Part shown: in pieces, positions 54,556 through 64,000 of the stretch | How positions within the stretch are numbered: position 1 is the first letter of the stretch | Layout of the letters: each line of letters opens with the position of its first letter | Assembly (NCBI RefSeq): GCF_008693385.1 | Contig: NZ_CP044065.1 | Coordinates: 3,162,001-3,226,000, forward strand | Length of the DNA: 64,000 bases | DNA from: Cupriavidus pauculus | Lineage (GTDB): Bacteria; Pseudomonadota; Gammaproteobacteria; Burkholderiales; Burkholderiaceae | Direction of reading: 5' to 3' | Program-made: the position numbers and the translations under genes | The notes under the pieces: generated by a model | Told to the model about the DNA's origin: nothing | Seen by the model: only the letters and a program-made list of their open reading frames with translations | The model's database searches: none

Positions 54556-56007
54556 TTACTGCGTGGCGGTCTCGTTGAGTCCGCCGCCCAGCGCGCGATA
54601 CAGGTCGATCGCGTTCACGAGCCGCAGTTGCCGCGCCTGCACGAGCGCCTGCTCGGCATTGAACAGCTGCCGCTGCGCATCGAGCTCGTCCAGATAGCTG
54701 GCCACACCCGACCGGAACCGCATGCGCGACAGTTCGAAGCGCGCCGCCTCGGCATCGCGCTGCTGCGCCTGCCCCGCGACCTGCTCCTCGAGCGTGCCGC
54801 GCGCCACGAGCGCGTCCGCCACTTCGCTGAACGCGACCTGGATCGTCTTCTCGTAGTTCGCGATCTCGATGCTCTTGCGCACGTTGGCCAGATCGAGGTT
54901 CGACAGGTTGCGGCCCGTGTCGAAGATCGGCAGCACCAGCTGCGGCGCGAACGACCACGTCTTGGTACCCGCATCGAACAGCCCCGAGAACGACGGGCTG
55001 ATCGTGCCCGCGTTCGCGGTCAGCGTAATGCGCGGGAAGAACGCCGCGCGCGCCGCGCCGATATTCGCATTGGCCGACAGCAGCTGCTGCTCCGCCTGCC
55101 GGATATCCGGACGCTGTTCGAGCAGATCCGACGGCAGCCCCTCCGGGATATCGCTGATGATGCGTTCGTCCGACAGCTTCATCGGCGCCGGCAGATCCGC
55201 GATCCCGGCGATGGGCTTGCCCACCAGCACTTCGAGCGCATTCTGCGCCTGCGCGCGCTGACGCGCGAGCTGCGCCGCGGAGACCCGCGCCTGCGCCACC
55301 AGCGATTCGTTGTCGCGCAGGTCCAGCGCCGATGTGGCGCCCGCATCGAAGCGGCGCCTGGCGAGGTCGTACGTGCTCTGGCGCGCCGCCAGCGTGTCGC
55401 GCGCGATGTCGTACTGCTCGGCCAGCGCGCGCTCCGACAGATAGGCCTTGGCCACTTCCGACACCAGCGAGATATGCGCCGCGCGGCGCGCCTCCTCGGT
55501 GGAGAAGTACTGCGCGAGCGCCGCGTTGGACAGGCTGCGCACACGGCCGAAGAAGTCGAGTTCGTACTGCGAGATGCTCAGCCCCACCTGATAGGTGCTG
55601 CCCGTGAACGTCTGGGCATTGCCCGAACCGGGTACGACCGACAGCGACGAGAACTGGCCGCGCTGATATCCCGCATTGCCGTTGACGGTCGGCAGCAGGT
55701 CCGCGCGCTGCACCTGATACTGCGCGCGCGCTTCCTCGATGCGCAGCGCGGCGGTACGCAGGTCGCGGTTGTTGTCGATCGCCGTGGCGATCAGCGCCTG
55801 CAGCCGCGGGTCGCGGAAGAATTCGCGCCAGCCGATATCGCTCGCGCGGCGCGTCTCGCCGGTCTTGACCTCGGCCGTCGCATAGCCCTCCGGCGCCGCC
55901 GGAAAGGTGGCGGCCACTGGCGCGGCCGGGCGATCGTAGTGCGGCGCCAGCGTGCAACCCGAGAGCACGCCGGCCACCAGCAGAAGTGTGGTCAGGGTCT
56001 TGGTCAT
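54556..56007 (-). CDS. RND efflux outer-membrane channel (OprM/NodT family lipoprotein)
   Basis: A 483-residue trimeric outer-membrane factor. Lipoprotein signal with lipobox LSGC, Cys18. Two OEP repeats: the first with NNRDLRTAALRIEEARAQY and QYELDFFGRVRS, the second with LEQRPDIRQAEQQLLSANANIG and DTGRNLSNLDLANV, the usual tip and helix elements. The start at 56007 lies 1 nt after the pump gene's stop; a reading from 56064 lies inside that gene. Third member of the tripartite operon, joining the periplasmic adaptor to the exterior. Confidence 0.94.
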   Translation of the reverse strand: MTKTLTTLLLVAGVLSGCTLAPHYDRPAAPVAATFPAAPEGYATAEVKTGETRRASDIGWREFFRDPRLQALIATAIDNNRDLRTAALRIEEARAQYQVQRADLLPTVNGNAGYQRGQFSSLSVVPGSGNAQTFTGSTYQVGLSISQYELDFFGRVRSLSNAALAQYFSTEEARRAAHISLVSEVAKAYLSERALAEQYDIARDTLAARQSTYDLARRRFDAGATSALDLRDNESLVAQARVSAAQLARQRAQAQNALEVLVGKPIAGIADLPAPMKLSDERIISDIPEGLPSDLLEQRPDIRQAEQQLLSANANIGAARAAFFPRITLTANAGTISPSFSGLFDAGTKTWSFAPQLVLPIFDTGRNLSNLDLANVRKSIEIANYEKTIQVAFSEVADALVARGTLEEQVAGQAQQRDAEAARFELSRMRFRSGVASYLDELDAQRQLFNAEQALVQARQLRLVNAIDLYRALGGGLNETATQ

Positions 56008-56008
56008 G

Positions 56009-59000
56009 TCAGATTTCCTCTTTCGGGTCGAGCCGCGACTGTTCCCGCATTGCTTCCATCTCATGCTGACGTTTGCTGCCCGGGAAGCGCTTGCGCACCA
56101 CCACGAAGAACACCGGGACCAGGAAGATCGCGAGCAGCGTCGCCGCGATCATACCGCCCATCACGCCCGTGCCGATCGCGCGCTGGCTGCCGGAGCCCGC
56201 GCCCGTGGCGATAGCCAGCGGCAGCACGCCGAGAATAAAGGCCATCGACGTCATCAGGATCGGGCGGAACCGCAGATGCACCGCCTCGAGCGTCGCATCG
56301 ATGAGGCTGCGCCCCTGCGCCTGCAGATCCTTCGCAAACTCGACGATCAGAATGGCGTTCTTCGCGGACAGGCCGATCGTCGCGATCAGGCCCACCTTGA
56401 AGTACACGTCGTTCGGCATGCCGCGCAGCGTCACGCCGACCAGCGCGCCGAGCACGCCAAGCGGCACCACGAGCAGCACGGCCACCGGAATCGACCAGCT
56501 TTCGTACAGCGCGGCCAGGCACAGGAACACGATGATCAGCGACAGCGTGTACAGGATCGGCTCCTGCGCGCCGGCCAGACGTTCTTCGTACGACTGGCCC
56601 GACCATTCGAAGCCGAAGCCCGGCGGCAGCTTCGCGAAGTTCGCCTCCATCACGCGCATCGCCTCGCCGGTGCTCTGTCCGGGCGCGGCCTGGCCGGCGA
56701 TCTTCACCGCGGGCATGCCGTTGTAGCGCTCCAGACGCGGCGAACCCATGATCCACTTCGACGTGGAGAACGCCGCGAAGGCCACCATGTCGCCATTGCC
56801 GTTGCGCACGCGCAGCTTGCTCAGGTCGTCGGGCAGCTTGCGATCCTCGCCTTCCGCCTGCACGATCACGCGCCGCACGCGGCCTTCGTAGATGAAGTCG
56901 TTCACATACGACGAGCCGAACGCGATGGACAGCGTGGCATTGATGTCGGCCACGGACACGCCCAGCGCGCGCGCCTTCTCGCGGTCGATATCGATACGCA
57001 GCTGCGGCGCGTCTTCCTGGCCTTCCGGACGCACGCCCGCGAGCACCGGCGACTGCGCCGCCATGCCGAGCATCTGGTTACGCGCGGCCATCAGCTTCTC
57101 GTGCCCCTGGCCCGTGCGGTCCTGCAGGCGGAAGTCGAAGCCCGACGAGTTGCCGAGTTCCGAGATCGCCGGCGGATTCAGCGGGAAGATGATCGCGTCC
57201 TTGATGAACGACAGCGCGCCGAATGCGCGACCCGTCAGCGCCTGCGCGGTCTCGTCGGCACCGGTCCGTTCCTTCCAGTCCTTGAGGCGCACGAACGCGA
57301 TACCGCCATTCTGGCCGCGGCCGAAGAACGAGAAGCCCGCTACCGTGATCATCTGGTCGACGACCTTCGACTCCTTCTGCAGGTAGTAGTCCTCGATCTG
57401 CTTGAGCACGCCGATCGTGCGGTCCTGCGTGGCGCCCTGCGGCAGCTGCACGACCGTGATCATGTAGCCCTGGTCCTCGTCGGGGAGGAACGACGACGGC
57501 AGACGCTGGAACAGCAGCACCACACCCGCGACGATAAGCGCGTAGATGATGAGGTAGCGGCCCGAGCGGCGAATCACGCGGGCCACGACGCCCTGGTAGC
57601 CGGTGGACGCGCGCGCGAACGTGCGGTTGAACCAGCCGAAGAAGCCTTTCTTCTCGTGATGATGGCCCGCCTGCACCGGCTTCAGCAGCGTGGCGCAGAG
57701 CGCCGGCGTGAGCGTCAGCGCGAGCAGCGTCGAGAACGCCATCGAGGACACCAGCGACAGCGAGAACTGGCGGTAGATATTGCCGACCGAACCCGAGAAG
57801 AACGCCATCGGGATGAACACGGCCACCAGCACCAGCGAGATGCCGACGATGGCGCCCGTGATCTGCCCCATCGCCTTGCGCGTGGCTTCACGCGGCGACA
57901 GGCCTTCCTCGCTCATGATGCGCTCGACGTTCTCCACGACCACGATCGCGTCGTCCACGAGGATACCGATCGCAAGCACCATGCCGAACATCGTCAGCAC
58001 GTTGATCGAGAATCCGAACGCGAGCATCGCGCCAAACGTGCCGAGCAGCGCGATCGGCACCACGAGCGTCGGAATGATCGTCGCGCGGATGTTCTGCAGG
58101 AACAGGTACATCACGAGGAACACCAGCAGCACCGCTTCCAGCAGCGTCTTGATGACTTCCTCGATCGAGATCTTCACGAATGCCGACGTGTCGTACGGCA
58201 CGCTGTACTCGTAGTCGGACGGGAAGTACTTCGCCAGCTCGTCCATGCGCGCGCGCACGGCGTTGGCCGTGGCCAGCGCGTTCGCGGCGGGCGCCAGCTT
58301 GATGGCGATGGCCGAAGCGGGCTTGCCGTTGGTCCGCGCGAGCGTCGAGTAGTCGGCGCCGCCGAGTTCCACGCGGCCGACGTCCTTGATGCGCACCGAC
58401 GAACCGTCGGGGTTCACGCGCAGCAGGATGTTCGCGAACTGCTCGGGCGTGGTCAGCCGGCTCTCGGTGTTGACGGTCGCGTTGAGCTCGGTGCCCTTCG
58501 GCGACGGCGTACCGCCCAGTTCGCCGACGGCGACCTGGATGTTCTGCTCGGACACCGCGGCCGTGACGTCCAGCGGCGTCAGGTTGTAGCCCGTCAGCTT
58601 GGCCGGGTCGAGCCACACGCGCATCGCGTATTCGGTGCCGAACAGATCGGCCGCACCCACGCCGGGCACGCGGCGAATCGAGTCCACCACCTGTGCCGAG
58701 ACGAAGTTGCCGAGCGCGATCGCATCGGAGTTGCCCGACTTCGACTGGACCGTGATGAACATCATGTAGTTGTTCCCGGCCTTGTCGATGCGCACGCCTT
58801 GCTGGCGCACCTCCGCCGGCAGGCGCGCTTCCACGCGCTTGAGGCGGTTCTGCACTTCCACCGAGTTCAGGTCGGCGTTGGAGCCGGGCGAGAACGCGAT
58901 GTTGATCGTGGAGAGGCCCGTGGCCTCGCTCTGCGATTCGTAGTACAGCAGGTTGGGCGCGCCGTTGAGCTCCTGCTCGATCACCGTGGTGACCGATTCC

Positions 59001-59173
59001 TCGAGCGTCTTGGCGGATGCGCCGGGGTACGTCGCCGTGACCGTGATGATCGGCGGCGCGATATTGGGGTACTGCGCGATCGGCAACTGCAGGATCGACA
59101 GCAACCCGCCCAGTCCGATGATCAGCGCGAGCACCCACGCGAACACCGGCCGGTCGATGAAAAACTTGGCCAT
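56009..59173 (-). CDS. RND multidrug efflux pump, inner-membrane permease (AcrB-like)
   Basis: A 1054-residue HAE1-type proton-driven pump. It begins [19 protein letters not shown]. The TM4 proton-relay pair is in [16 protein letters not shown] (near residues 407-408) and the TM10 Lys in [14 protein letters not shown] (near 940). The large porter loops carry AcrB elements ([37 protein letters not shown]). Length matches AcrB (1049). GGGAG precedes the ATG. Second gene after the adaptor (54-nt gap). Substrates are broad in this family: solvents, dyes, antibiotics. Confidence 0.95.
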   Translation of the reverse strand: MAKFFIDRPVFAWVLALIIGLGGLLSILQLPIAQYPNIAPPIITVTATYPGASAKTLEESVTTVIEQELNGAPNLLYYESQSEATGLSTINIAFSPGSNADLNSVEVQNRLKRVEARLPAEVRQQGVRIDKAGNNYMMFITVQSKSGNSDAIALGNFVSAQVVDSIRRVPGVGAADLFGTEYAMRVWLDPAKLTGYNLTPLDVTAAVSEQNIQVAVGELGGTPSPKGTELNATVNTESRLTTPEQFANILLRVNPDGSSVRIKDVGRVELGGADYSTLARTNGKPASAIAIKLAPAANALATANAVRARMDELAKYFPSDYEYSVPYDTSAFVKISIEEVIKTLLEAVLLVFLVMYLFLQNIRATIIPTLVVPIALLGTFGAMLAFGFSINVLTMFGMVLAIGILVDDAIVVVENVERIMSEEGLSPREATRKAMGQITGAIVGISLVLVAVFIPMAFFSGSVGNIYRQFSLSLVSSMAFSTLLALTLTPALCATLLKPVQAGHHHEKKGFFGWFNRTFARASTGYQGVVARVIRRSGRYLIIYALIVAGVVLLFQRLPSSFLPDEDQGYMITVVQLPQGATQDRTIGVLKQIEDYYLQKESKVVDQMITVAGFSFFGRGQNGGIAFVRLKDWKERTGADETAQALTGRAFGALSFIKDAIIFPLNPPAISELGNSSGFDFRLQDRTGQGHEKLMAARNQMLGMAAQSPVLAGVRPEGQEDAPQLRIDIDREKARALGVSVADINATLSIAFGSSYVNDFIYEGRVRRVIVQAEGEDRKLPDDLSKLRVRNGNGDMVAFAAFSTSKWIMGSPRLERYNGMPAVKIAGQAAPGQSTGEAMRVMEANFAKLPPGFGFEWSGQSYEERLAGAQEPILYTLSLIIVFLCLAALYESWSIPVAVLLVVPLGVLGALVGVTLRGMPNDVYFKVGLIATIGLSAKNAILIVEFAKDLQAQGRSLIDATLEAVHLRFRPILMTSMAFILGVLPLAIATGAGSGSQRAIGTGVMGGMIAATLLAIFLVPVFFVVVRKRFPGSKRQHEMEAMREQSRLDPKEEI

Positions 59174-59227
59174 GGAACTGGCTCCCTTCTTATTGGGTCC
59201 CGATAGAGGCGTCTGCGAGGGCTACGG

Positions 59228-60397
59228 TCAGCCCTGCTTTGCCGCGGTGGCGTCTGCGGTCTTGGGCTGCTGGAACGGCACGGCCTTGGCCGGCGCGCCC
59301 GCCTGTACCTTCTGCAGCCCCTCGACGATCACCTGCTCGCCGCCCTTGAGGCCTTCCGATACCACCCAGCTGTCGCCGACCGCCTGCGTGGCCGTCACCG
59401 GCAGGCTGGCAACCTTGCCGTCCTGGCCGACGACCATCACGCTCGCGCCCTGTGCCGTGCGGATCAGCGCGCGTTGCGGCACGGTCAGTGCCTTCTCGTC
59501 GATGCCCTGTTCCACCTTCACGCGCACGAACGTGCCCGAGAGCAGCTCGCGCTTCGCGTTCGGGAATTCCGCGCGCAGCGTGATCGCGCCCGTGGTCGGA
59601 TCGACGGTCATGTCGGAGAACAGCAGCTTGCCGGTCTGCGCGTACTCGCGATCGCTGCCCTCGACGAACAGGTGCACGCGCGCGCCGCCGTTCATGCTCT
59701 TGACCTCGCCCGACTCGATCTGGCGGCGCAGGCGCGCCACGTCGGCCGCGGGCTGCGTGAACGTGACCCAGATCGGATCGACCTGCTCGACCAGCGTCAG
59801 CTTCGTGGCCTCGCCCTTGCCGACCAGCGCGCCCTCGGTGACCAGCGCACGGCCCACGCGGCCCGAGATCGGGGCGGTGACCGTGGTGTAGCCGAGATTG
59901 ATCTGCGCGGTGGTCACGGCGGCCTTGGCCGAGGCGATATCGGCATTGGCCTGGCCGGCCGCGGCCACGGCCTCGTCGTACTCCTGCTTGCTCACGGCGT
60001 TCGCGGCCACGAGCGGCTTGTAGCGCTCGGCCTTCTGGCGCGCGGACACGGCGTTGGCCTCGGCGCGCTCGAGCGACGCCTTTGCCGATGCCAGCTGCGC
60101 CTGATAGGGCGCGGGATCGATGCGGAACAGCACCTGTCCGGCCTTCACCTCACCGCCTTCGGTGTAGTTGCGCGACAGCACGATGCCTTCCACGCGGGCG
60201 CGCACCTCGGCGGTACGCACACCCTCGAGGCGGCCGGGCAGCTCGTTGATCACGGCGACGGGGCGCGGGGTGACCGTGACCACGCCGACCTCGGCGGGCG
60301 GCATCGCGCCTGCCTGCGGCGCTTTCTCGCCGCAGGCGGCGAGCAACAGGACCGCTGCTCCGGCGGCGAGATAGTGAATACGTCGGGTCTTGCTCAT
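59228..60397 (-). CDS. RND efflux periplasmic adaptor lipoprotein (AcrA/MexA-like)
   Basis: A 389-residue membrane fusion protein. Lipobox LAAC at Cys22. Lipoyl halves (VRARVEGIVLSRNYTEGGEVKAGQVLFRID and NLGYTTVTAPISGRVGRALVTEGALV) flank an alpha-hairpin (residues about 95-160). The beta-barrel and membrane-proximal domains follow. It bridges permease and outer-membrane channel. First gene of the tripartite operon; its promoter contains an AcrR-type operator shared with the divergent repressor gene. Confidence 0.94.
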   Translation of the reverse strand: MSKTRRIHYLAAGAAVLLLAACGEKAPQAGAMPPAEVGVVTVTPRPVAVINELPGRLEGVRTAEVRARVEGIVLSRNYTEGGEVKAGQVLFRIDPAPYQAQLASAKASLERAEANAVSARQKAERYKPLVAANAVSKQEYDEAVAAAGQANADIASAKAAVTTAQINLGYTTVTAPISGRVGRALVTEGALVGKGEATKLTLVEQVDPIWVTFTQPAADVARLRRQIESGEVKSMNGGARVHLFVEGSDREYAQTGKLLFSDMTVDPTTGAITLRAEFPNAKRELLSGTFVRVKVEQGIDEKALTVPQRALIRTAQGASVMVVGQDGKVASLPVTATQAVGDSWVVSEGLKGGEQVIVEGLQKVQAGAPAKAVPFQQPKTADATAAKQG

Positions 60398-60734
60398 CGA
60401 TCACCCCATCTTGGCGTTTTTGGTTCTGATATGGACTGCGGTCGCTTGCGGCACACGTCCCCCATGGACAGCAACGGCGTGCGGGGGGGCGGGGAGCGCG
60501 AGCGGAGACGTCAGGCGGGTAGCCGTCGGGACCGGGGGTGGCCGGACGGCGAACAAGCGCGTAGTATATATACATTCAAGCATGTATGTTAAGCGTTTTA
60601 CACAACGCGTTGCTTTTTGGCGCACTTATGCCCAAATGTGGTGCGCGGGCGACATACAGTTGGCGAGCACAATTGCGGCAAGCGCGGTACGATGCCGGCC
60701 GTTAATCGCGGTGATTCCGCGATAGGAAAAGGAC
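60398..60734. other. Divergent 337-nt gap between efflux operon and its repressor
   Basis: Regulatory region. The region next to the adaptor start (60398-60550) is a long GC-rich leader without ORF support. The AT-rich core at 60560-60615 holds the operator and promoter (listed separately). Nothing else is recognised. Confidence 0.6.
60563..60592 (-). promoter_or_regulatory. Efflux-operon promoter overlapped by AcrR-type operator
   Basis: Minus-strand -35 TTAACA (60587-60592), 18-base spacer, -10 TATACT (60563-60568). The spacer region carries the 24-bp dyad at 60567-60590 with arms ATACAT / ATGTAT, agreeing at about 18 of 24 positions with the E. coli acrAB operator as I recall it. Repressor binding would cover the promoter. 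Confidence 0.7.
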
Positions 60735-61460
60735 ATGGTCAGACGCACCAAGGAAGAAGCACTCGAGACGCGCAACCGGATACTCGATGCGGCGGAAACG
60801 GTTTTCCACACGCGCGGCGTGGCGCGCCCGTCGCTTGCCGATATCGCCGAGGCGGCCGGTGTCACCCGCGGCGCCATCTACTGGCACTTCAAGAACAAGA
60901 GCGACGTGTTCGCGGCGATGGTCGATCGCGTGCATTTGCCCGTGGAAGCGTTGTGCGATCCCGAGCGGATCGCGCGGCACGAGGACCCGCTCGGCGGGGT
61001 GCGCGATATCTGCGCGTTCGTGTTTCGCCAGACCGTGGTGAACCCGCAGTGGCGGCGGATCTTCGAGATCCTGTTCCACAAGTGCGAGATGGTGCAGGAC
61101 AACGGCGCGATCTTCGAGCGCCAGCGGCAGTCGCATCAGGAAGGCATCGCCAAGATCCGCGAGCACTTGCGGCTCGCGACCGAGCGCGGCCAGCTGCCGG
61201 CCGACCTCGATCTGGACTTCGCGGTCAACGCGTTCCATGCGGCCATCGGCGGCGTGCTCGCGCACTGGCTGTTTTGCCCCACCGATTTCGATCTGGCGGG
61301 CCAGGCCGAGCGTATGGCGGACGTCTTCATCGACACGCTGCGCCATTCGCCGGCGCTCCGGCACGGCTACGTCGCGCGGCCGCTGGCGGAAGCCGAGCTC
61401 GACGCCGAGGTGGCGACGTTCTGCGAAGCGCAGGCCCGGCAGCAAACGCTCGCGGAGTAG
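60735..61460 (+). CDS. TetR-family repressor of the RND efflux operon (AcrR/TtgR-like)
   Basis: A 241-residue multidrug-responsive repressor. It begins MVRRTKEEALETRNRILDAAE, with HTH LADIAEAAGVTRGAIYWHFKNKSD, the AcrR/TtgR signature. The C-terminal domain (FEILFHKCEMVQDNGAIFERQ and GVLAHWLFCPTDFDL) forms the drug pocket. AGGA is close upstream. It is divergent from the adaptor-permease-channel operon, with an AcrR-like operator between. The family normally lets go of DNA when it binds a pump substrate. Confidence 0.92.
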   Translation: MVRRTKEEALETRNRILDAAETVFHTRGVARPSLADIAEAAGVTRGAIYWHFKNKSDVFAAMVDRVHLPVEALCDPERIARHEDPLGGVRDICAFVFRQTVVNPQWRRIFEILFHKCEMVQDNGAIFERQRQSHQEGIAKIREHLRLATERGQLPADLDLDFAVNAFHAAIGGVLAHWLFCPTDFDLAGQAERMADVFIDTLRHSPALRHGYVARPLAEAELDAEVATFCEAQARQQTLAE

Positions 61461-61480
61461 TTACCCGCGGCTACCCCTGG

Positions 61481-62719
61481 CTACCCGCGCAGCGCCTCCG
61501 ACCATCGCGCGAGAAACGCGCGCTTGCGCAGCGCGTCCTGCGCGGCCAGCAGGCCCGGCCCGACGCTGATCGGCTTGAGCGTATATCCTAGCCGTTCGGC
61601 AAGCGCCCCCGGTGTCTGCCCGCTCGTGATGTCGCTGCGGATCGTATAGAGCTGCGACGTCGAGCGGGCCAGCAGGGCCTGCCCCTCCCGCGAGATCAGG
61701 AAGTCCAGCCATAACCGCGCCGCATTGGGCCGCGGCGACTTGCGCGCGATAAAGGCCACGCGCGACATCACCAGCGTATAGTCGCGCGGCGCGATCACGC
61801 CGATCTCCGCGCCGCGCTCCATCAGCGACAGCGCATACGACCCCAGCACGTTGTACCCGAGCACGAACTCGCCGCGCGCGATGCGCTCGATCATGTCCAC
61901 CGACGATACCGACAATTTGGCGCCCGCACGCCCGAGGGCCTGCGCGAGATACCAGAATTCGTTGCCCATGCGCGCGTCCTGCTGCGCGAACAGGTAGCCG
62001 ATGCCCGAGCGTTCGATGTCGTAGGTCACCACGCGCCCGCGCCACAGCGGCGCGTGCTCCTGCATCAGCTGAGCCAGACCGCTACGGCTGCCCGGCATGC
62101 GCGTATCGGTGAAGTGCCGGCGGTTGTAGACGATGACCGCGGGTTCGAAGGTCGTGCCCCAGGCCTCGTCGCGCCATACGGCCCACGCAGGCAGCGCGCC
62201 GCGCTCGGGCGATTCGTAGCGCTGCGCGTAGCCATCGTTGACGAGCTTGATCTGCAGGTCCATCGCCGTGCTCCAGAGCACGTCCGCGTAGTCGGCGTCG
62301 CGCGCCGGGCGGCCGCCGCCGAGCTTCGCCGTTTCGGCGAGGAAGCGATCGTTGAGCTCGACCGTATTGAGGTCGCGGTAGTTGACGCGCACACCGGGAA
62401 AGCGCGCCTCGAAGCCGTCGATCAGCGGCCGCACGATATCGCTGTCCGTCGACGCGTACACCGTGACGGCACCCTCGTGCAGCGCGCGCGAGACAATGCC
62501 TTCGTACTCGGCCGGATACCCGGCGGGCGCGGTGGGCGAGGTAGTGCGGGAACCGGCGGCCTGTGCGCGCGCGACCGTGGGAAAGGCCGGCATCGCGGCC
62601 AGCGCCGCCGCGGCCGCGCCGGCTTCGAGCAGGCGGCGCCTTGCGGGATGCGGGGCGGGCGAGGCGGCGTCCGCGGCTGGGCAGGAGGGGCGCGATTCGG
62701 AGAGCGGCTTGGGCGGCAT
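61481..62719 (-). CDS. ABC-type solute-binding protein (AfuA/Fe(III)-type), TAT-exported
   Basis: A 412-residue periplasmic binding protein of the extracellular solute-binding family 1. The N-terminus bears a twin-arginine signal (ARRRLLEAGAAAAALAAMPA) with cleavage near ARAQA. Mature motifs VTVYASTDSDIVRPLIDGFEARFPGV and WGTTFEPAVIVYNRRHF fit iron- or phosphonate/polyol-type binding proteins. No ABC permease or ATPase follows, so it is an orphan or an accessory sensor. It is divergent from a TctD/TctE-like two-component pair across 95 nt; in Burkholderiales such proteins often act as the periplasmic ligand receptor for that kinase. Confidence 0.85.
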   Translation of the reverse strand: MPPKPLSESRPSCPAADAASPAPHPARRRLLEAGAAAAALAAMPAFPTVARAQAAGSRTTSPTAPAGYPAEYEGIVSRALHEGAVTVYASTDSDIVRPLIDGFEARFPGVRVNYRDLNTVELNDRFLAETAKLGGGRPARDADYADVLWSTAMDLQIKLVNDGYAQRYESPERGALPAWAVWRDEAWGTTFEPAVIVYNRRHFTDTRMPGSRSGLAQLMQEHAPLWRGRVVTYDIERSGIGYLFAQQDARMGNEFWYLAQALGRAGAKLSVSSVDMIERIARGEFVLGYNVLGSYALSLMERGAEIGVIAPRDYTLVMSRVAFIARKSPRPNAARLWLDFLISREGQALLARSTSQLYTIRSDITSGQTPGALAERLGYTLKPISVGPGLLAAQDALRKRAFLARWSEALRG

Positions 62720-62814
62720 GGCGGCAGAGGCGACACCCGGAGCGGGGCGGCGTTATTATAGGCGCCCCCGGACGCGTCCCGCATCCGGGCCGATGGGGGT
62801 GGAGGAGGTCCCGC

Positions 62815-63489
62815 ATGCGCATCCTGCTGGTGGAAGACGAAGTGGAACTGGCCCGCTGGGTCGCGCGCGCGCTCGAGCAGGGCGGCTTCGTCATCGAGCA
62901 CGTGGCGGACGGCCTGCAGGCCGAAGCCCGGCTGATGGCCGAGGAATACGACGCCGTGGTGCTGGACCTGCGGCTGCCCGGCAAGGACGGGCTGGCCGTG
63001 CTCAAGGCGATGCGCGGGCGCGACGACCGCACGCCCGTGCTGATCCTCACCGCGCAGGACACGCTCGACGAACGCGTGCGCGGCCTGAACCTCGGCGCGG
63101 ACGACTACCTGCCCAAACCCTTCGCCATCGCCGAACTCGAGGCCCGTATTCTCGCGCTCATCCGCCGCAGCCGCGGGCGCGCCCATCCGCGCCTGCAATG
63201 CGGCGCGCTCGTGTTCGATGGCGAGACGCGCAGCTTCACGCTCGGCGGCGCGCCGCTCGCGCTGACGCCACGCGAATCGACGCTGCTGGGCGCGCTGCTC
63301 GCGCGCAGCGGCCAGCCGCTGACCAAGGCGCAGCTGCTCGACAAGGTCTTCTCGCTCGACGCCGACGTGAGCCCCGACGCGATCGAGGTGCTGGTCTACC
63401 GCCTGCGCAAGAAGCTCGCCGGGCATGGCGTGACCATCGTGACGCTGCGCGGCTTCGGCTATCTGCTGGAACCCGAGGCCGAGACCTGA
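62815..63489 (+). CDS. OmpR-family response regulator, TctD-like
   Basis: A 224-residue regulator. Receiver EDE (7-9), Asp51 in LDLRLPGKDG, Thr79, Lys101 in KPF. Winged helix LTPRESTLLGALLARSG and VYRLRKKLAGHG...LRGFGYLL. The start at 62815 has GGAGG 6 nt upstream; a reading from 62563 passes through the divergent gene's signal region. It is followed 1 nt later by its kinase gene. TctD-type regulators control carboxylate uptake in enterobacteria; the actual ligand here may be what the divergent binding protein captures. Confidence 0.92.
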   Translation: MRILLVEDEVELARWVARALEQGGFVIEHVADGLQAEARLMAEEYDAVVLDLRLPGKDGLAVLKAMRGRDDRTPVLILTAQDTLDERVRGLNLGADDYLPKPFAIAELEARILALIRRSRGRAHPRLQCGALVFDGETRSFTLGGAPLALTPRESTLLGALLARSGQPLTKAQLLDKVFSLDADVSPDAIEVLVYRLRKKLAGHGVTIVTLRGFGYLLEPEAET

Positions 63490-63490
63490 C

Positions 63491-64000
63491 ATGTGGCGAC
63501 GCCACCTGCGCGCCCCCGCGCGGCTGCCGTTGCGGCTCTGGCTGCGTGGCAGCCTGCGCCGCCAGCTGCTGTTGCTGCTGGTTCCCGCACTGATCGCGAT
63601 TACCGCGATCGACTCGTGGTTCACGTACGACACGCTGCGCGACGCTGCCAACACTGCATACGACCGCTCGCTGTACGGGTCCGTGCGGACCATCGACAAT
63701 GCGATCGGCATGGCCGGCGAAAGCGTGCAGCTGTCGCTGCCCGATGCCGCGATGGAGATGTTCGAGACCGCCGCGCAGACGCATGTGTTCTACCGCGTGT
63801 CGATCGAGCGCGCGGGCGTGGTCGAGACCATCACCGGCTATGACGATCTGCCGCTGCCCGCGGGTACGCTCGTCAACAACGAGACACGCTTCTACGACGC
63901 GACCTATCGCGACGAGCCCGTGCGGATTGCCGCCATGGCAAGGCCCGTCTACCGGCCCGATGCGCATCTGCGCGTGATCATCCAGGTGGCGGAAACCGCG
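63491..64000 (+). CDS. Sensor histidine kinase, TctE-like, 3'-truncated by window edge
   Basis: The first 170 codons of a kinase; the catalytic part lies beyond the window. The N-terminus is basic, followed by TM1 (LLLLLVPALIAITAIDSWF, about 26-44). The sensor is of the two-component-sensor N-terminal type (DTLRDAANTAYDRSLYGSVRTIDNAI), as in TctE. The periplasmic part includes FYRVSIERAGVVETITGYDDLP. ATG at 63491 lies 1 nt after the regulator's stop, so the pair forms one operon. Confidence 0.88.
   Translation, partial: MWRRHLRAPARLPLRLWLRGSLRRQLLLLLVPALIAITAIDSWFTYDTLRDAANTAYDRSLYGSVRTIDNAIGMAGESVQLSLPDAAMEMFETAAQTHVFYRVSIERAGVVETITGYDDLPLPAGTLVNNETRFYDATYRDEPVRIAAMARPVYRPDAHLRVIIQVAETA

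Noticed and set aside
55952..59206. 1084-codon plus-strand open frame opposite the RND pump genes
   Set aside because: Its product is His/Arg/Asp-rich without family motifs, and it mirrors the real minus-strand genes; it is produced by high GC at third positions.

Overview
The window is a GC-rich chromosomal segment from a betaproteobacterium of the Burkholderiaceae, most likely Cupriavidus or a close relative. The evidence is the gene order around the replication origin (gyrB-dnaN-dnaA / oriC / rpmH-rnpA-yidD-yidC-mnmE), DnaA with a long Gly/His/Pro/Gln-rich linker, tandem DUF2957 lipoproteins, and a furoate cluster of the kind described in Cupriavidus basilensis. No tRNA, rRNA, insertion sequence, prophage or CRISPR array was seen.

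Left arm (1-21.5 kb). A truncated MHS-type transporter and a DsbA/HCCA-isomerase-like protein are followed by a PepSY / OmpR-family regulator / histidine kinase operon. That operon is divergent from an unannotated 53-residue membrane protein, with a phased-repeat operator between them. Next come a secreted lipoprotein and a compact 2-furoate pathway: LysR regulator, three-subunit molybdenum furoyl-CoA dehydrogenase, furoyl-CoA synthetase, a crotonase-fold hydrolase and an MFS transporter. The arm continues with a cysteine-less thioredoxin-reductase-like flavoprotein, a PAS-GGDEF-EAL protein, and two SDR genes divergent from an AraC regulator.

Origin region (21.5-34.2 kb). gyrB, dnaN and dnaA run leftward and rpmH, rnpA, yidD, yidC and, further on, mnmE run rightward from a 0.8 kb gap holding DnaA boxes and a good rpmH promoter. 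A trans-aconitate methyltransferase and a CHAD protein sit between yidC and mnmE.

Right arm (34.2-64 kb). Two ketopantoate-reductase-like paralogues, one divergent from a TetR gene, are followed by two small envelope proteins and a Cache-type chemoreceptor. Then comes an accessory block that looks like a system for hydrophobic alcohols or ketones: a four-gene operon with 4-nt overlaps at every junction (Baeyer-Villiger monooxygenase, SDR, alpha/beta hydrolase, PF10118 metal-dependent hydrolase), a divergent TAT protein plus GMC oxidoreductase, and a TetR/DUF1571/DUF2957/DUF2957/OmpW cluster. The arm ends with a complete RND efflux tripartite operon and its AcrR-type repressor with a recognisable operator, then a ferric/solute-binding protein divergent from a TctD/TctE-like two-component pair that runs off the window.

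Almost every ORF longer than 60 codons that overlaps these genes on the other strand is a GC-skew shadow and was left out. Family assignments rest on sequence motifs read by eye; no database search was possible.
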